NCBI GenBank assembly: GCA_018806985.1
Contig: JADANN010000120.1
Location: forward strand, 1,550,001-1,614,000
Source: Angiostrongylus vasorum
Lineage: Eukaryota > Nematoda > Chromadorea > Rhabditida > Metastrongylidae
Direction: 5' to 3'
DNA length: 64,000 bases
This document shows, in pieces, positions 49,701 to 57,860 of the stretch. The position numbers and the translations under genes were made by a program. Numbering within the stretch: position 1 is the first letter of the stretch; each line of letters begins with the position of its first letter. The notes under the pieces are model-generated. The model did no database searches. It saw nothing but the letters and a program-made list of their open reading frames with translations, and was not told the origin of the DNA.

Positions 49701-52700
49701 TCTTAAGTTTTGTTTACTGCCTATTATTTTTTTCATGGCAGGCTACATTGTGAGCTACAACGACAAAAATGCTGAGATATGAGCAAAACTCGGAACGTCA
49801 GTTTGGCTTCGAACCCGTGATAGCACTGACAGAGTAAAAAGCTGATTGAATGAAAGGCAATGCCACGGCTTCCATTGGCTTGCTGGATAGGACGTGAGCC
49901 TTTGATGGCAATCGGGGTTTCGAAGTTCAACTATGGCTCCGAGGTTTGTTTATATTTCGGCATCATTGTGGGTGAAGATCTCCAATGTTGTTCGAGTAAG
50001 TTATAGACGTTAAAGATAAGATCAAAGCCGCAGATAACTAATAATTAGATCTGTAAGTGGTAATCTATGGGTGTAATGTTGTGTGTTTCAGATGTAAAAC
50101 TATTATAAATATTAGCGAGGGTAGATGTTCATCGAGCACATTTTGTCAAACATGTCTACTCACTAGACCAGCTAGGTGCTTTTGTTATTCTATATGGGTA
50201 TGTAGAATTGTGATTTCTTAGCACGCAACTCGTATTTGAGGTCGAAACACTGTCGTTACTGCGATCGCTGCGTTGCGAGATTCGATCATCACTGTCCATG
50301 GGTGAGTCATTATGTTGTTTACAGCTGTTCTCTGAGAATTCCTCATTTACATCCTACTGTTTAAGTTTCTCTTCCAACGCCGTCATGTACTTCATTTTAT
50401 ATTTCGCATTAATTACATGGCTCTATCGAGTAAGGATTTTTTAAAGGTCTTCTAGGCGTCGAGATTCAGCTTCAGCTGCTAATGAGATTACTTCTTCGAA
50501 GTTGATTCGAGAGTAAACTAATTTGGAGTGAGAATCTGCATGATTCCAATAATAAAACAGTGGTGTGTTGTAGATTCTCAGTGTTGACATTTCTGAAAAT
50601 TACTTTTCCCTCTTCCTTGATGTTATCTATTTTTTCGTCTTTCATTGTAGTTGTTATCTTCTACCATTCGATTTTTTCCCTGGTGCTCTGACAGTTGCCT
50701 GTTTTATTTGGCTGGATCTTTTCGAACTTTTTTTCTGGGATAACAAATTCTCCATAAAATTCTCCTTTCTGCTATCCTCATTTTTTTCTTCGATTTTTTC
50801 CGTTTGTATTCCAGTTGTGTTTGATGTACTCGTGAAAGGTTATACCATTCAGTAGCTAACAAGTTTTTTATTTTGGTCCATATAGGTGAACAACTGTGTT
50901 GCTGCGAACAATCACCGTAGTTTCATCTGCTACTTGTTTCTCGTCGCTGCCTCAACGGCACTTTTCTGCTTTGCCATAGTTCTTTGTAAGTAACTTGTCA
51001 CTATACAGTATTGTATGAATGAGAAGCACTAGCTCATAAAATTGGTACATATCTAGTGTGAGGGTTATAAATTAACTTCTTAGTCTAAAACTGAATGAGA
51101 AGGGAACGACCTCCGGAATAGGGATTTCGTCAGCTTTCGCGTTAACCGTCGAATCCTAATTTTCTTGAGTTGTCTGTAGTTGAAATGAAGAAACCTCCGA
51201 TATGCTGTCGAACGGATACCAGACACTTGGGTCCCAGACCAGTTTCGGTTTCTAGGTTTGAGAAGTGGTTACTTTTATGGCTTCTTACTAGTTGCAATTT
51301 TTAAGGCACAAAATAAATTATGTGACATTTTCCAATAATATAATACTGTGCAGTTGCATTCTATTGTTTTAGATTGGAGAGATATCTGCAGAGTGCAGGC
51401 ATTAAATGATATTGTCTTGTGTGATCACTGGTTGTTATTCGCTTTTCTCATTAGTGTGGGGGGTTTGTGTGTAAGTTTTCAGTTGACACATTTTCTGATG
51501 TTCCACAATATTAAGCTCAAAGATGTTTGTCCTTGATATAGTTCCTTCGTACGATTTTCAGTTGGTCTTCAGTGATGACAATAGCTCAAATCTATCAAGT
51601 TACAATGGAAGTGACCACGAATGAACGTTTAAATATTCATCGATATTCAAATTTCCATACTGGTACACATCCGCTCGATATTCGAAGTCCGTACAAGTGA
51701 GTTTTGCCATCATTAAAAAGGTTCAAGGATTAATTGCTAGGTGATTGAGAAGGTTTCTTAAAGTTTTGTGAGAAGAAATTGGTAGTAAATTCTTCCTGCT
51801 TTTTTTTCAGTCTTTTTATTGTGGTAGGTATAGTGCAGTGGTTAGAGATGCCATGCAACACCCTTCCTTCATTGGTTCGACCCCGCACCCTGAGCTCACT
51901 AAACCTTCCACCCTTTCGGAGCCGGGAAATTGAAGCCAAAATAGTCTACTAGGATAGCAATACTAACTTGACACATCAGTAGACCATCGCAAATCGACCA
52001 GATATGTATTCAGCCGCCCCTTACGATACTTGATAAGGTCGATGCCGTGTATTGGACACACTATTGTTGCTTCGATCTAGTGACATGGGCCAACCAAGTT
52101 CTTCATCTCGTCTCTCCGGAGTCCGCAAATTGGTGACAGACTTATGCGGACCTGTAAACACAGTGACTTTGGAAGTCGATATAATCCCTGAAGTCATCAA
52201 GTAACCATTATGTAGGGCAAGTATGCATTCAGTCACCTCTGTGGCGCTCGCGCATCCCTAAATGCTAAGATTGCTCAGCATCAAATGCTTTATTCTTTGT
52301 TTTTTTAAAGTATTTTCATTATTGATGAGGTAATTGACTGTTTTTGGTGATTTCTGGTTCCAGAGACTTTTATTTTACGCAGTACTGTGCAGTTTGAGGA
52401 CGCGTGCGGCGCACTAGTCGGAGGCACCGTGCAGTACACATGGGGTCGATCGTGCGTGCAAGGCTCACCAAGCCTTTTATCCCTCCGGGGTCGGCAAACT
52501 GCCACCAGATTTCTCTGGTGCTATAGCAGCACTGGCTGGATACATCGATAGGCCACCGCGAATCATTGTAAAGGCCAGATTTATATGCAATCACCTCCAA
52601 CGACGCTTAATGAAGTCGAATGCAAAGCGCATCCCTCAGGGGATTGGTCAACGTCGAAAGCTTCATCCTTATTAGTCTGCAGTTCATGACAGTAACTAAA

Positions 52701-55014
52701 GTCAAAGAAAGGAGAGAACGCGTTTACATTTGAGCTGTCTACAAGTTTGAAAAAGGAATTAATGTTATGTTACTACAGTGTGAAAGCAATATTGGTGCCT
52801 ACTTGCTTTCATAATGGCATAATTTAATTCAAAAATTCCTGAGAAGGTCCTAAAAGGTCACTTTGATTAGAACTGCAAGTAATTTTCTTGTTTATCCCTT
52901 GCCTAAATAGTAGCTCAGTTGTATAGCACTGATTTGTTCCACAAATATAAGATTTCATTCCTGTTAACAGATGTGGGATGGAGCAGCGGAGAATCTATCT
53001 AGTTCTCTTTGTGTCTTGAACTAATGAGCGCTAGCACATTATCCATCGAACAAGTATGTTATTGGTTTGGTTTGGGGAGGTTTTTTCTGAACTTTTCAGC
53101 TGCCTATGCCAGGACGATTCCATGACCTCATCATAGCTTGGTCTCATCCTTCTGGATCGAAACGGCTTGTCTCGCCACACCACTGGTTTTTTTAACAGAA
53201 TAGCAAGGGTTCGAGCAGAAATGTCGATCTCTTGCTCAGATTGTGTGACCCTAGTGTTGCATTTGACCCTGTTGTACATTACACTTCGATATGCAGGAAC
53301 AACCCTATCCATAATGGGGACAGTTAATCATTGGGACGTTATAATTTGACATGAGTAGTCATATAGAAATAAAATTTGTTGTCCACGTTGGCTTTTCGAA
53401 CCATCAGGGAAACAACACAGCTTTAAGGTTAAAGTTGGTGAAGAAAATACAGTAAGAATAAAAACCTGAACAGATTACTACAGAACTAGTTAGGTGAAAG
53501 AGCTATGTCATATTTTAGCAAAGGGAAGTGTCGCAACATCCACGACTTCTTCTGCGGTGATCGTCAGAACGAAACAAGCTAACGTTTGCGGTATTCTACG
53601 TTCGGCACATAGGAAAGCATTTGTTTGAAAGAAGAGTGGTATTCAACATCGTCTACGATCTCATAAAGCCCATACAGTGCAGTGCACTTAGTGTTCTTTC
53701 GACGTTGTTAAATTTACTTTAAAATTTCATCTTATTGACCATCATGTTACTTACCATTCATTGCACTTTCTTCTTGATACAGTTTTTTATCTACCACCAT
53801 TCATAATGTAAAGCATTCGTATAGGGATACAATGTACATGAGTATGTTTTCCCTCCCATTGTTGTAGGCTTATTGCGCAAATGACGTTTCGAGGCCAGGA
53901 TACTAAATTTTATTCCTTTCCAATGAAATGGGGTGGTTTTTGTTTAGGGTCGTTCTTTTCTTTTTGGCTCACACCTGCCATTTACTGGTCAGTGATTTCT
54001 TTTCATTTCTTTCTGCGTTCAGACGCTTAAAGTTCTTGTTCTTCACTGAACAGTGGCGAATCATGAAGCAGCTTTGCATGCACTGGTTTCAATTAATATA
54101 AAGTGTTTACTAAGTGTTCTTCAACATAACATTCACCTTCATGTCGGCATTGTATATTCATCTCTTAATCTCAGAAGGACATCTGACCTCGTCTTTTATG
54201 AGTATTTTTATGAGTAACGCTTAGGGAGCAACGATCCGATTGAGTAGTTTGGTCCCAACTGCAACATTAGGCTAGTGAATGGTCTGCATGACACCAAGAT
54301 GAGTATGACATTGTATTTCTCAGAAAATGTTCGTTAGTGTTCAACAAGGCTAGATGACATTGTTTTTTTGATGCTCTTCGAAAGTTTCCCACGTCGTAGT
54401 TATTTTAAAAAATTCCATGTATATCTATGTTTTCTATCAAATTCTTGCAGGCGATCAATGCATGGTAGCGCGAATAAGGTGAAATGACTAGAGCTTAGCT
54501 ACTTTATATAAAAAGAGAGTTTTTTGTGAATACAATCCATCATGGTGGAGAATTAGTGAGGTGAACATTGCTAACGTACTAATTTCCACAAATTGACGTT
54601 ACTATTTATAGTTGTCAAGATGCTACATGTTGAAAGGAATGATTTTGCTAGGAATTTCGATGGAATCCCCTTTCAGTACTGCGTTGTCCATCAAAGGTCA
54701 TTATTGTAAAAGAGGTCTCTGCGTGTTCGTTGTTTTCAGTTTTTTTATTTGCACTGGCCAACCAAGGTTAGCAGTAGGAAGGAAGTGTAAGAAAAACTGC
54801 TGTAAACAACAAATTAAATGTACTCAGAGAACAGTGGACGAGGAACGCAAGGCGTTGCTTTATCACTACAACAGGAGGGATTAAAGATAGAAAATGAGAA
54901 AAAGTTACCAAACTTGATGTGGACTATGCACAGCCTCGGTTGCTACGTATTTCGCCTTGGAACTGGACTGATCTTAGTACGAAACATTTTTACAAAATGG
55001 TTACAGATGAATAA
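37315..55014 (+). CDS. Ankyrin-repeat DHHC S-acyltransferase (HIP14/ZDHHC17-like), frame broken
   Basis: Protein S-palmitoyltransferase of endomembranes. Inferred exons: 37315-37378, 41577-41653, 41895-42052, 42122-42253, 42532-42671, 42975-43132, 43338-43477, 45400-45511, 48948-49052, 50092-50175, 50241-50301, 50886-50985, 51373-51470, 51562-51696, 54451-54478 and 54934-55014; the last two are tentative. About 555 residues against about 630 in human HIP14. Residues 5-245 are ankyrin repeats ([56 protein letters not shown]). Then come membrane segments ([28 protein letters not shown]) and SDPG. The cysteine-rich domain reads [16 protein letters not shown], with DHHC at 50284-50295 (about residues 404-407), followed by PWVNNCV. 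Two more membrane segments and the TTxE motif (TTNERLN) follow. Splice phases agree throughout only if extra single bases near 42035, 42188, 42557 and 45482 are ignored (a fifth near 51458 is possible). An in-frame TAA lies upstream of the ATG; CTCAG at 37300-37304 could be a trans-splice acceptor. Either an active gene in an erroneous assembly or a young pseudogene. Confidence 0.85.
37563..37650 (-). repeat. Family D fragment in intron 1
   Basis: GGAGTTTTGTAAATATCTCA, CCATCATTGTGG, then a TTTCATG...CAGTAAAT end: tail half of family D. Confidence 0.5.
37850..37935 (+). repeat. Family A fragment in intron 1
   Basis: Short internal piece: AAATCTAGTCGCAAGGTGGC, AAATCCCACTCTGATCTGCA. Both ends are missing. 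Confidence 0.5.
38478..38690. repeat. Family D paired copies in intron 1
   Basis: A forward tail (TTTTATTTACTGCCTCATAT ... GGTGCTGAGATATTTGCTAA) is followed within 100 bases by a reversed one (CCGGAGTTTTGCAAATATCT, CAGCACCATTGTGG). Again an inverted pair, like the 30-kb foldback but more diverged. Confidence 0.6.
38925..39035 (-). repeat. Family B core fragment in intron 1
   Basis: Core only: TGCTATCCTTCCTGACAAAT, CTGGTATCATTTTCC, GGATTGGAAGGCTTAGTGA. Both the tail and the tRNA-like head are lost. Confidence 0.5.
39356..39606 (+). repeat. Family B SINE in intron 1, head truncated
   Basis: Starts at the B box (ATGGGTTCGATCCGCGCC). The core CTCTGGGGTCGACAAATTGG and tail (AAGTCGAATGCATGGCGCAT, GAAAGCTCTACCC) are intact; the A box is missing. 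Confidence 0.75.
39805..39865 (-). repeat. Family E end fragment in intron 1
   Basis: TCCCAAGACCGAATTTCC...TTAACCTCGGCATTGATCAA, the terminal portion seen at 13425 and 25105; the hairpin part is absent. Confidence 0.5.
40065..40412 (-). repeat. Family A element in intron 1, reversed
   Basis: From TGGATGGCCCGTCCTCACTG to GATAAACCGTTGGGAG, nearly complete. The + strand frames at 40018-40366 are openings through it. Confidence 0.78.
40719..40760. repeat. AT dinucleotide microsatellite
   Basis: About 20 uninterrupted AT units in intron 1, a likely polymorphic and assembly-sensitive site. Confidence 0.9.
40862..41214 (+). repeat. Family A element in intron 1 with target duplication
   Basis: Flanks AATTAACATACA (about 40850) and AATTAGCATACA (about 41212) differ at one of 12 bases, the best target-site duplication in the window. 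The element is oriented opposite to the one at 40065-40412 only 450 bases away. Confidence 0.85.
42030..42046 (+). other. Frameshift 1 in ankyrin exon 3
   Basis: Upstream frame reads NGAEMGK; downstream the conserved DVEG and the donor GAAG/GTTCAT fit only after dropping one base in the GGG-A6-GAGAC stretch. Taken literally, the exon runs into TGA at 42048-42050. Confidence 0.8.
42188..42193 (+). other. Frameshift 2 in ankyrin exon 4 (G6 run)
   Basis: VVGYLIARG before the run and [19 protein letters not shown] after it are both good ankyrin sequence, but they are in different frames. Five G instead of six would join them (ARGQSVDAP). Confidence 0.88.
42557..42561 (+). other. Frameshift 3 in ankyrin exon 5 (T5 run)
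   Basis: From the acceptor at 42531 the phase-0 frame gives CLQFDPLQL, and after the run [19 protein letters not shown]. Four T instead of five would join them ([13 protein letters not shown]), the expected repeat sequence. Confidence 0.85.
44425..44480 (+). repeat. Family E hairpin motif in an intron
   Basis: TTCTGAAGAAGACGAAGACG followed by TCGAAACGTTAG. It shows the same CTGAAGA...GAAA layout as the copies at 25.2 and 25.6 kb, with a different stem sequence (GACG/CGTC) that still pairs. Confidence 0.5.
45482..45489 (+). other. Frameshift 4 in membrane exon 8 (T8 run)
   Basis: With eight T the exon ends in phase 0 and does not fit the next exon. With seven it reads [11 protein letters not shown] across the splice and continues [11 protein letters not shown]. 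That restores both splice phase and membrane-segment character. Confidence 0.7.
46326..46383. repeat. Tandem duplication of a 29-base unit
   Basis: GAGCTCTGCACAGTAGACCT plus TCAAAAGCT occurs twice in direct succession, perfectly. It lies in an intron of the acyltransferase gene. Confidence 0.9.
46741..47012 (+). repeat. Family B SINE in intron 8
   Basis: Best-preserved head: GCGCGTGTAGCGCAGTAG (A box) and TGGGATCGATCCTC (B box). It also has the core CTCCGGGGTCGACAAATTGG and tail GATAGCTTTATCC. Confidence 0.85.
47160..47260 (+). repeat. Family A element, 5' fragment in intron 8
   Basis: CTTCCAATGCTTTACCGCCT, CAACGTGGCTACGAGATGTT: the diverged first quarter of family A only. Confidence 0.5.
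48077..48350 (-). repeat. Family B SINE in intron 8, reversed
   Basis: From GATAAAGCTCTCGGCGTTGA through the core TCGGACAAGTCTAGTACCAA to CACTGCGCCACACGCGCCC (A box reversed). Confidence 0.82.
49710..49985 (+). repeat. Family D element, long diverged copy
   Basis: TTTGTTTACTGCCTATTATT, AATGCTGAGATATGAGCAAA, GGCTTCGAACCCGTG (B-box-like on +), ending TTATATTTCGGCATCATTGTG. Paired tail motifs in opposite orientation flank a tRNA-like piece. Confidence 0.55.
51823..52300 (+). repeat. Family B SINE, tandem pair
   Basis: First unit 51823-52046 with head GTATAGTGCAGTGGTTAGAG (A box) and TTGGTTCGACCCCG (B box). The second unit, 52066-52300, lacks the A box but has the core (TCCGGAGTCCGCAAATTGG) and a tail ending AAATGCTTTATTC. 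Confidence 0.65.
52400..52670 (+). repeat. Family B SINE, forward copy
   Basis: Head GCGTGCGGCGCACTAGTCG is a mutated A box; GGGGTCGATCGTG a B box. The core CTCCGGGGTCGGCAAACTGC and tail AAAGCTTCATCC follow. It sits 100 bases after the previous pair, so three units cluster in 850 bases. Confidence 0.78.
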
Positions 55015-55509
55015 ATTTACCAGCCTATACAAAAGGTCCAATGTTTTGCCGTGTACTACGTTCGTCTTATCAGAAATTAAGTGTTCGAAAATATGCGGTA
55101 TGTTCCTGCAGAAGTGGGCACCTCCTCTACAAGGGTTAACACTGTTCTAGTTGATTTACTGAAAAATAAGCGTAAATACATGAATAGAAACTATGAACAT
55201 TTGCTTGCATTGAGGAATTTTTGTGACGCTGAATGTGGGAAATGGGAGGAAATGATGTGTATAGGTGGTTATATCCAGCCTGATGTCATATTATTGACGT
55301 CTTAGATGAATATACATGTATATGAAGCCCATATATGTATATATATCTTATATGAAGAAGGCCCAAGACACAATGTAAATATTTCATTACAATGCTATGC
55401 ACAGTACTCAACACTGTCTGCATGTCGGAACGTTTTCTACTGTAGTGGACAAATGCTGGAATTGCATTGAAAATGTGCAGAGTTATGAATCCCGTGTGGG
55501 AAGGGAAGG

Positions 55510-55785
55510 GCGCGTGTAGCGCAGTGGTCGGAGGCGCGCTGCGGTATACACGTGGAATCGATCACCGCGTCCATGGTCCAACAACCCTTCCATTCCACCG
55601 GGGTTGGCAAATTGGTACCAGAATTGTCTGGGAGGATAGTAGCATTGGCTCGCTACATCGGTAGGCCACTACGAGTCATTGTTAAGGGCAAATATGCATT
55701 CGATCACCTCCAAACAATGCTGAATAAAGTCGAATGCAAGGCGCTTCCTACAGAGATTGGCCAATAGCGAGAGCTTTATACATTT
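55510..55785 (+). repeat. Family B SINE between the two genes
   Basis: Head CGCGTGTAGCGCAGTGGTCG is a perfect match to the tRNA A-box consensus; TGGAATCGATC is a near B box. It also has the core CACCGGGGTTGGCAAATTGG and a tail ending GAGAGCTTTATAC. Confidence 0.85.
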
Positions 55786-55949
55786 TATCTCTTTATCTGT
55801 GGAGCACATATCACTAGACTTCAGAGTGCGATTTATTTGCCATCGATCGCGGGCTCAAATGGCTATTCGGACACGTTTTTTCATTTTGGTGCATTGATTA
55901 ATTATGGGTAAGCGCGTTTGCTGAGAATGTGACACCGACCACCTCTCGA

Positions 55950-56175
55950 TACTTGGATCACCCGTCTTCCTTGGTTGTGCGGGCCCCAGCGTAACTTCCA
56001 TTTTTCCGGAGTTTTGCTGGTTTAACCACTGTGGTTACTTGGAGTCGCGAGATCAGCCTGGCCAAAGTCTGCCCCAGGTCGTCACCATCACAGCCAGCCG
56101 CCGCCCTTGTGGATCAACGCCAGATTTGCCACCGTGCGACTAGTTTAATACCAGGACGGTGGTGGATCGTGGTTT
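55950..56175 (-). repeat. Family A element, 3'-half reversed copy
   Basis: From ACTTGGATCACCCGTCTTCC to GACGGTGGTGGATCGTGG, where it is cut off and followed at once by a family C SINE, suggesting insertion of one into the other. Confidence 0.72.
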
Positions 56176-56184
56176 TTATTTTAT

Positions 56185-56558
56185 TTTATTTTACTTGACC
56201 CCCTCCTCACGTCTAGTGTGCGGACCCCTAACACTTCTCCCATCCTATTCGTTTCGTCACATCCATCGTCAACGAAGGTCTTCCATGTTTTTTACTTGTG
56301 GCTTTGGTTGCTGCTTGAGGATTTTCATTTCATCGTGAATGTCGTAGAATGCTGGTCGAGCAGTTCTCCCTGAAGTCCTGAGATAGCCAAGCTGGAGCTT
56401 TCCCAACTATATTGCAGAGTGATTTTTTTCCCTAGACAAGTCCGGTACCAATTCCCCGACCCCGGTGGAATGAGAGGTTTGGTTGGCCTGGAGTGGAATC
56501 GAACTAGCACCATGCTCGGGATGATGGACATCACTACCACTGTGCTATCTTCCCCATC
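56185..56558 (-). repeat. Family C SINE, best copy
   Basis: On the - strand: GATAGCACAGTGGTAGTG (A box), GCTAGTTCGATTCCAC (B box), core ACCGGGGTCGGGGAATTGG, GACTTGTCTAGGG, then CGACCAGCATTCTACGACAT and ATGAAAATCCTCAAGCAG. Clear internal promoter boxes and the shared core make it the reference copy. Confidence 0.82.
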
Positions 56559-56559
56559 C

Positions 56560-57860
56560 TAAAAAAAGTCGTCGTATTGGTTAGAATTATTATACAGGTG
56601 GAAATTCCCGTTGAATTCCTCAGTGAATTCAGTTATGAAACGAGTTCGGTCAGAAAAGTTCACAACGTACGGTGATCATGGAGGGCCAGCTTTTAGTATT
56701 TTCTCGCCATGAATAGTGAAAATAAAGAGTTTCATATAAAAACTTGGAACCTTTCCTGCCTTCAAAGCTAGCGGTACCACAGTTCTAACACGTAAGGATG
56801 CTTGAGGTGATTAAAAATGAGTATTGATGATCGACTGTTATTGATATTGCATTAGTTTGCAATAATCCCTTTAAATAAGTCGTACAAAATAACAACTCAT
56901 GGTTTTCAAAGAACTATATTTCAAGCCACAGTGTTCTGACTAATATGTTATTCATAAAACAGCTAGAGTACAACACTGTAGTGAATAGGGGAATACATAT
57001 CACCCAAAACGTGCTCAGCTCAATAGAGGACGACGGCTGTAAGGTAAGAGCTATTCTTAATGGAAATGAGTGGGAATGTATCGGAACACAAGATACCGTG
57101 TAATGCAACCATCGCATACATGCCTATAGAAGTGTAATAATGGACGCTGCAGTTAAGAAAACAAGGTGATTTCCTGGATTTTAAGGAATTAGTTGGTAAA
57201 TACAACCTTATCACTGAAACAAAGATAATAAGCCTTTAATGAGATTTCCTAAAGTGTTTACTTGTACATCATACAACAAACAGTTTCATATAATGAAGAG
57301 TTGCGATAGGAAGAGGTTATGAATTGCGAGAAGAACATGCATAAAGATGGCAGCAATTTGGGAAATGGTTGTTATTGAAGTGTCCCAGTTACAGTTTATC
57401 TTCCAGTTGTTTTCCGTTTATCCTCACATTTTAATTTTTACTGTTTTTCGTGACACAATCCTTTACTTCTTGCCTCATACGGTTGTACTTCTCATTAGTT
57501 TTCCTTGGTTTCCTTATTAAGCGAAGCGTGCTCAACGTAACTACTCTAGAAACATCTCGTATTTCTTATGCAAGACCAGACCGAATTTGTTTCAATGACC
57601 GTACAAGGCGTCACATGTAGAAGACCCGTGCAGGAAGATCACTTTGCCATCTTTACTATGATGAACTATGGTGCCGGCAATGCCGGCGTTTTTCATCGAA
57701 ATCCATAGTTGCGCACAGTGGCTGCCGATCCAAGAGTGGCCTGAGTTCTTCGTGGATTCCGGTCGACCTCTTCCCACACCTACGATCGCCGCGCTCACCA
57801 CCTTGCAGGGGGAGGCGTGGTCATTGGGCTCGACCAGTGCTGCGCGGCGCTGCCTCGAAC
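56560..57860 (+). other. Intergenic and 5' region of the Clc-like gene
   Basis: AT-rich until about 57590, then GC-rich up to the start codon. The GC-rich part contains CATTGGGC (57823-57830; the complement of CCAAT is ATTGG) and open frames on both strands (57592-57801 - and 57668-57946 +) that I regard as composition effects. Promoter location is inferred, not shown. Confidence 0.4.

Noticed and set aside
50222..50240. Earlier acceptor (CTTAG at about 50221) for the DHHC exon
   Set aside because: It gives the wrong phase. Using GAG at 50238-50240 joins ...RPA to RSKHC exactly as in the family.
55510..55580. Possible tRNA gene (perfect A box, near B box)
   Set aside because: No acceptor-stem pairing or anticodon arm; the boxes belong to a family B SINE that continues for 200 bases.
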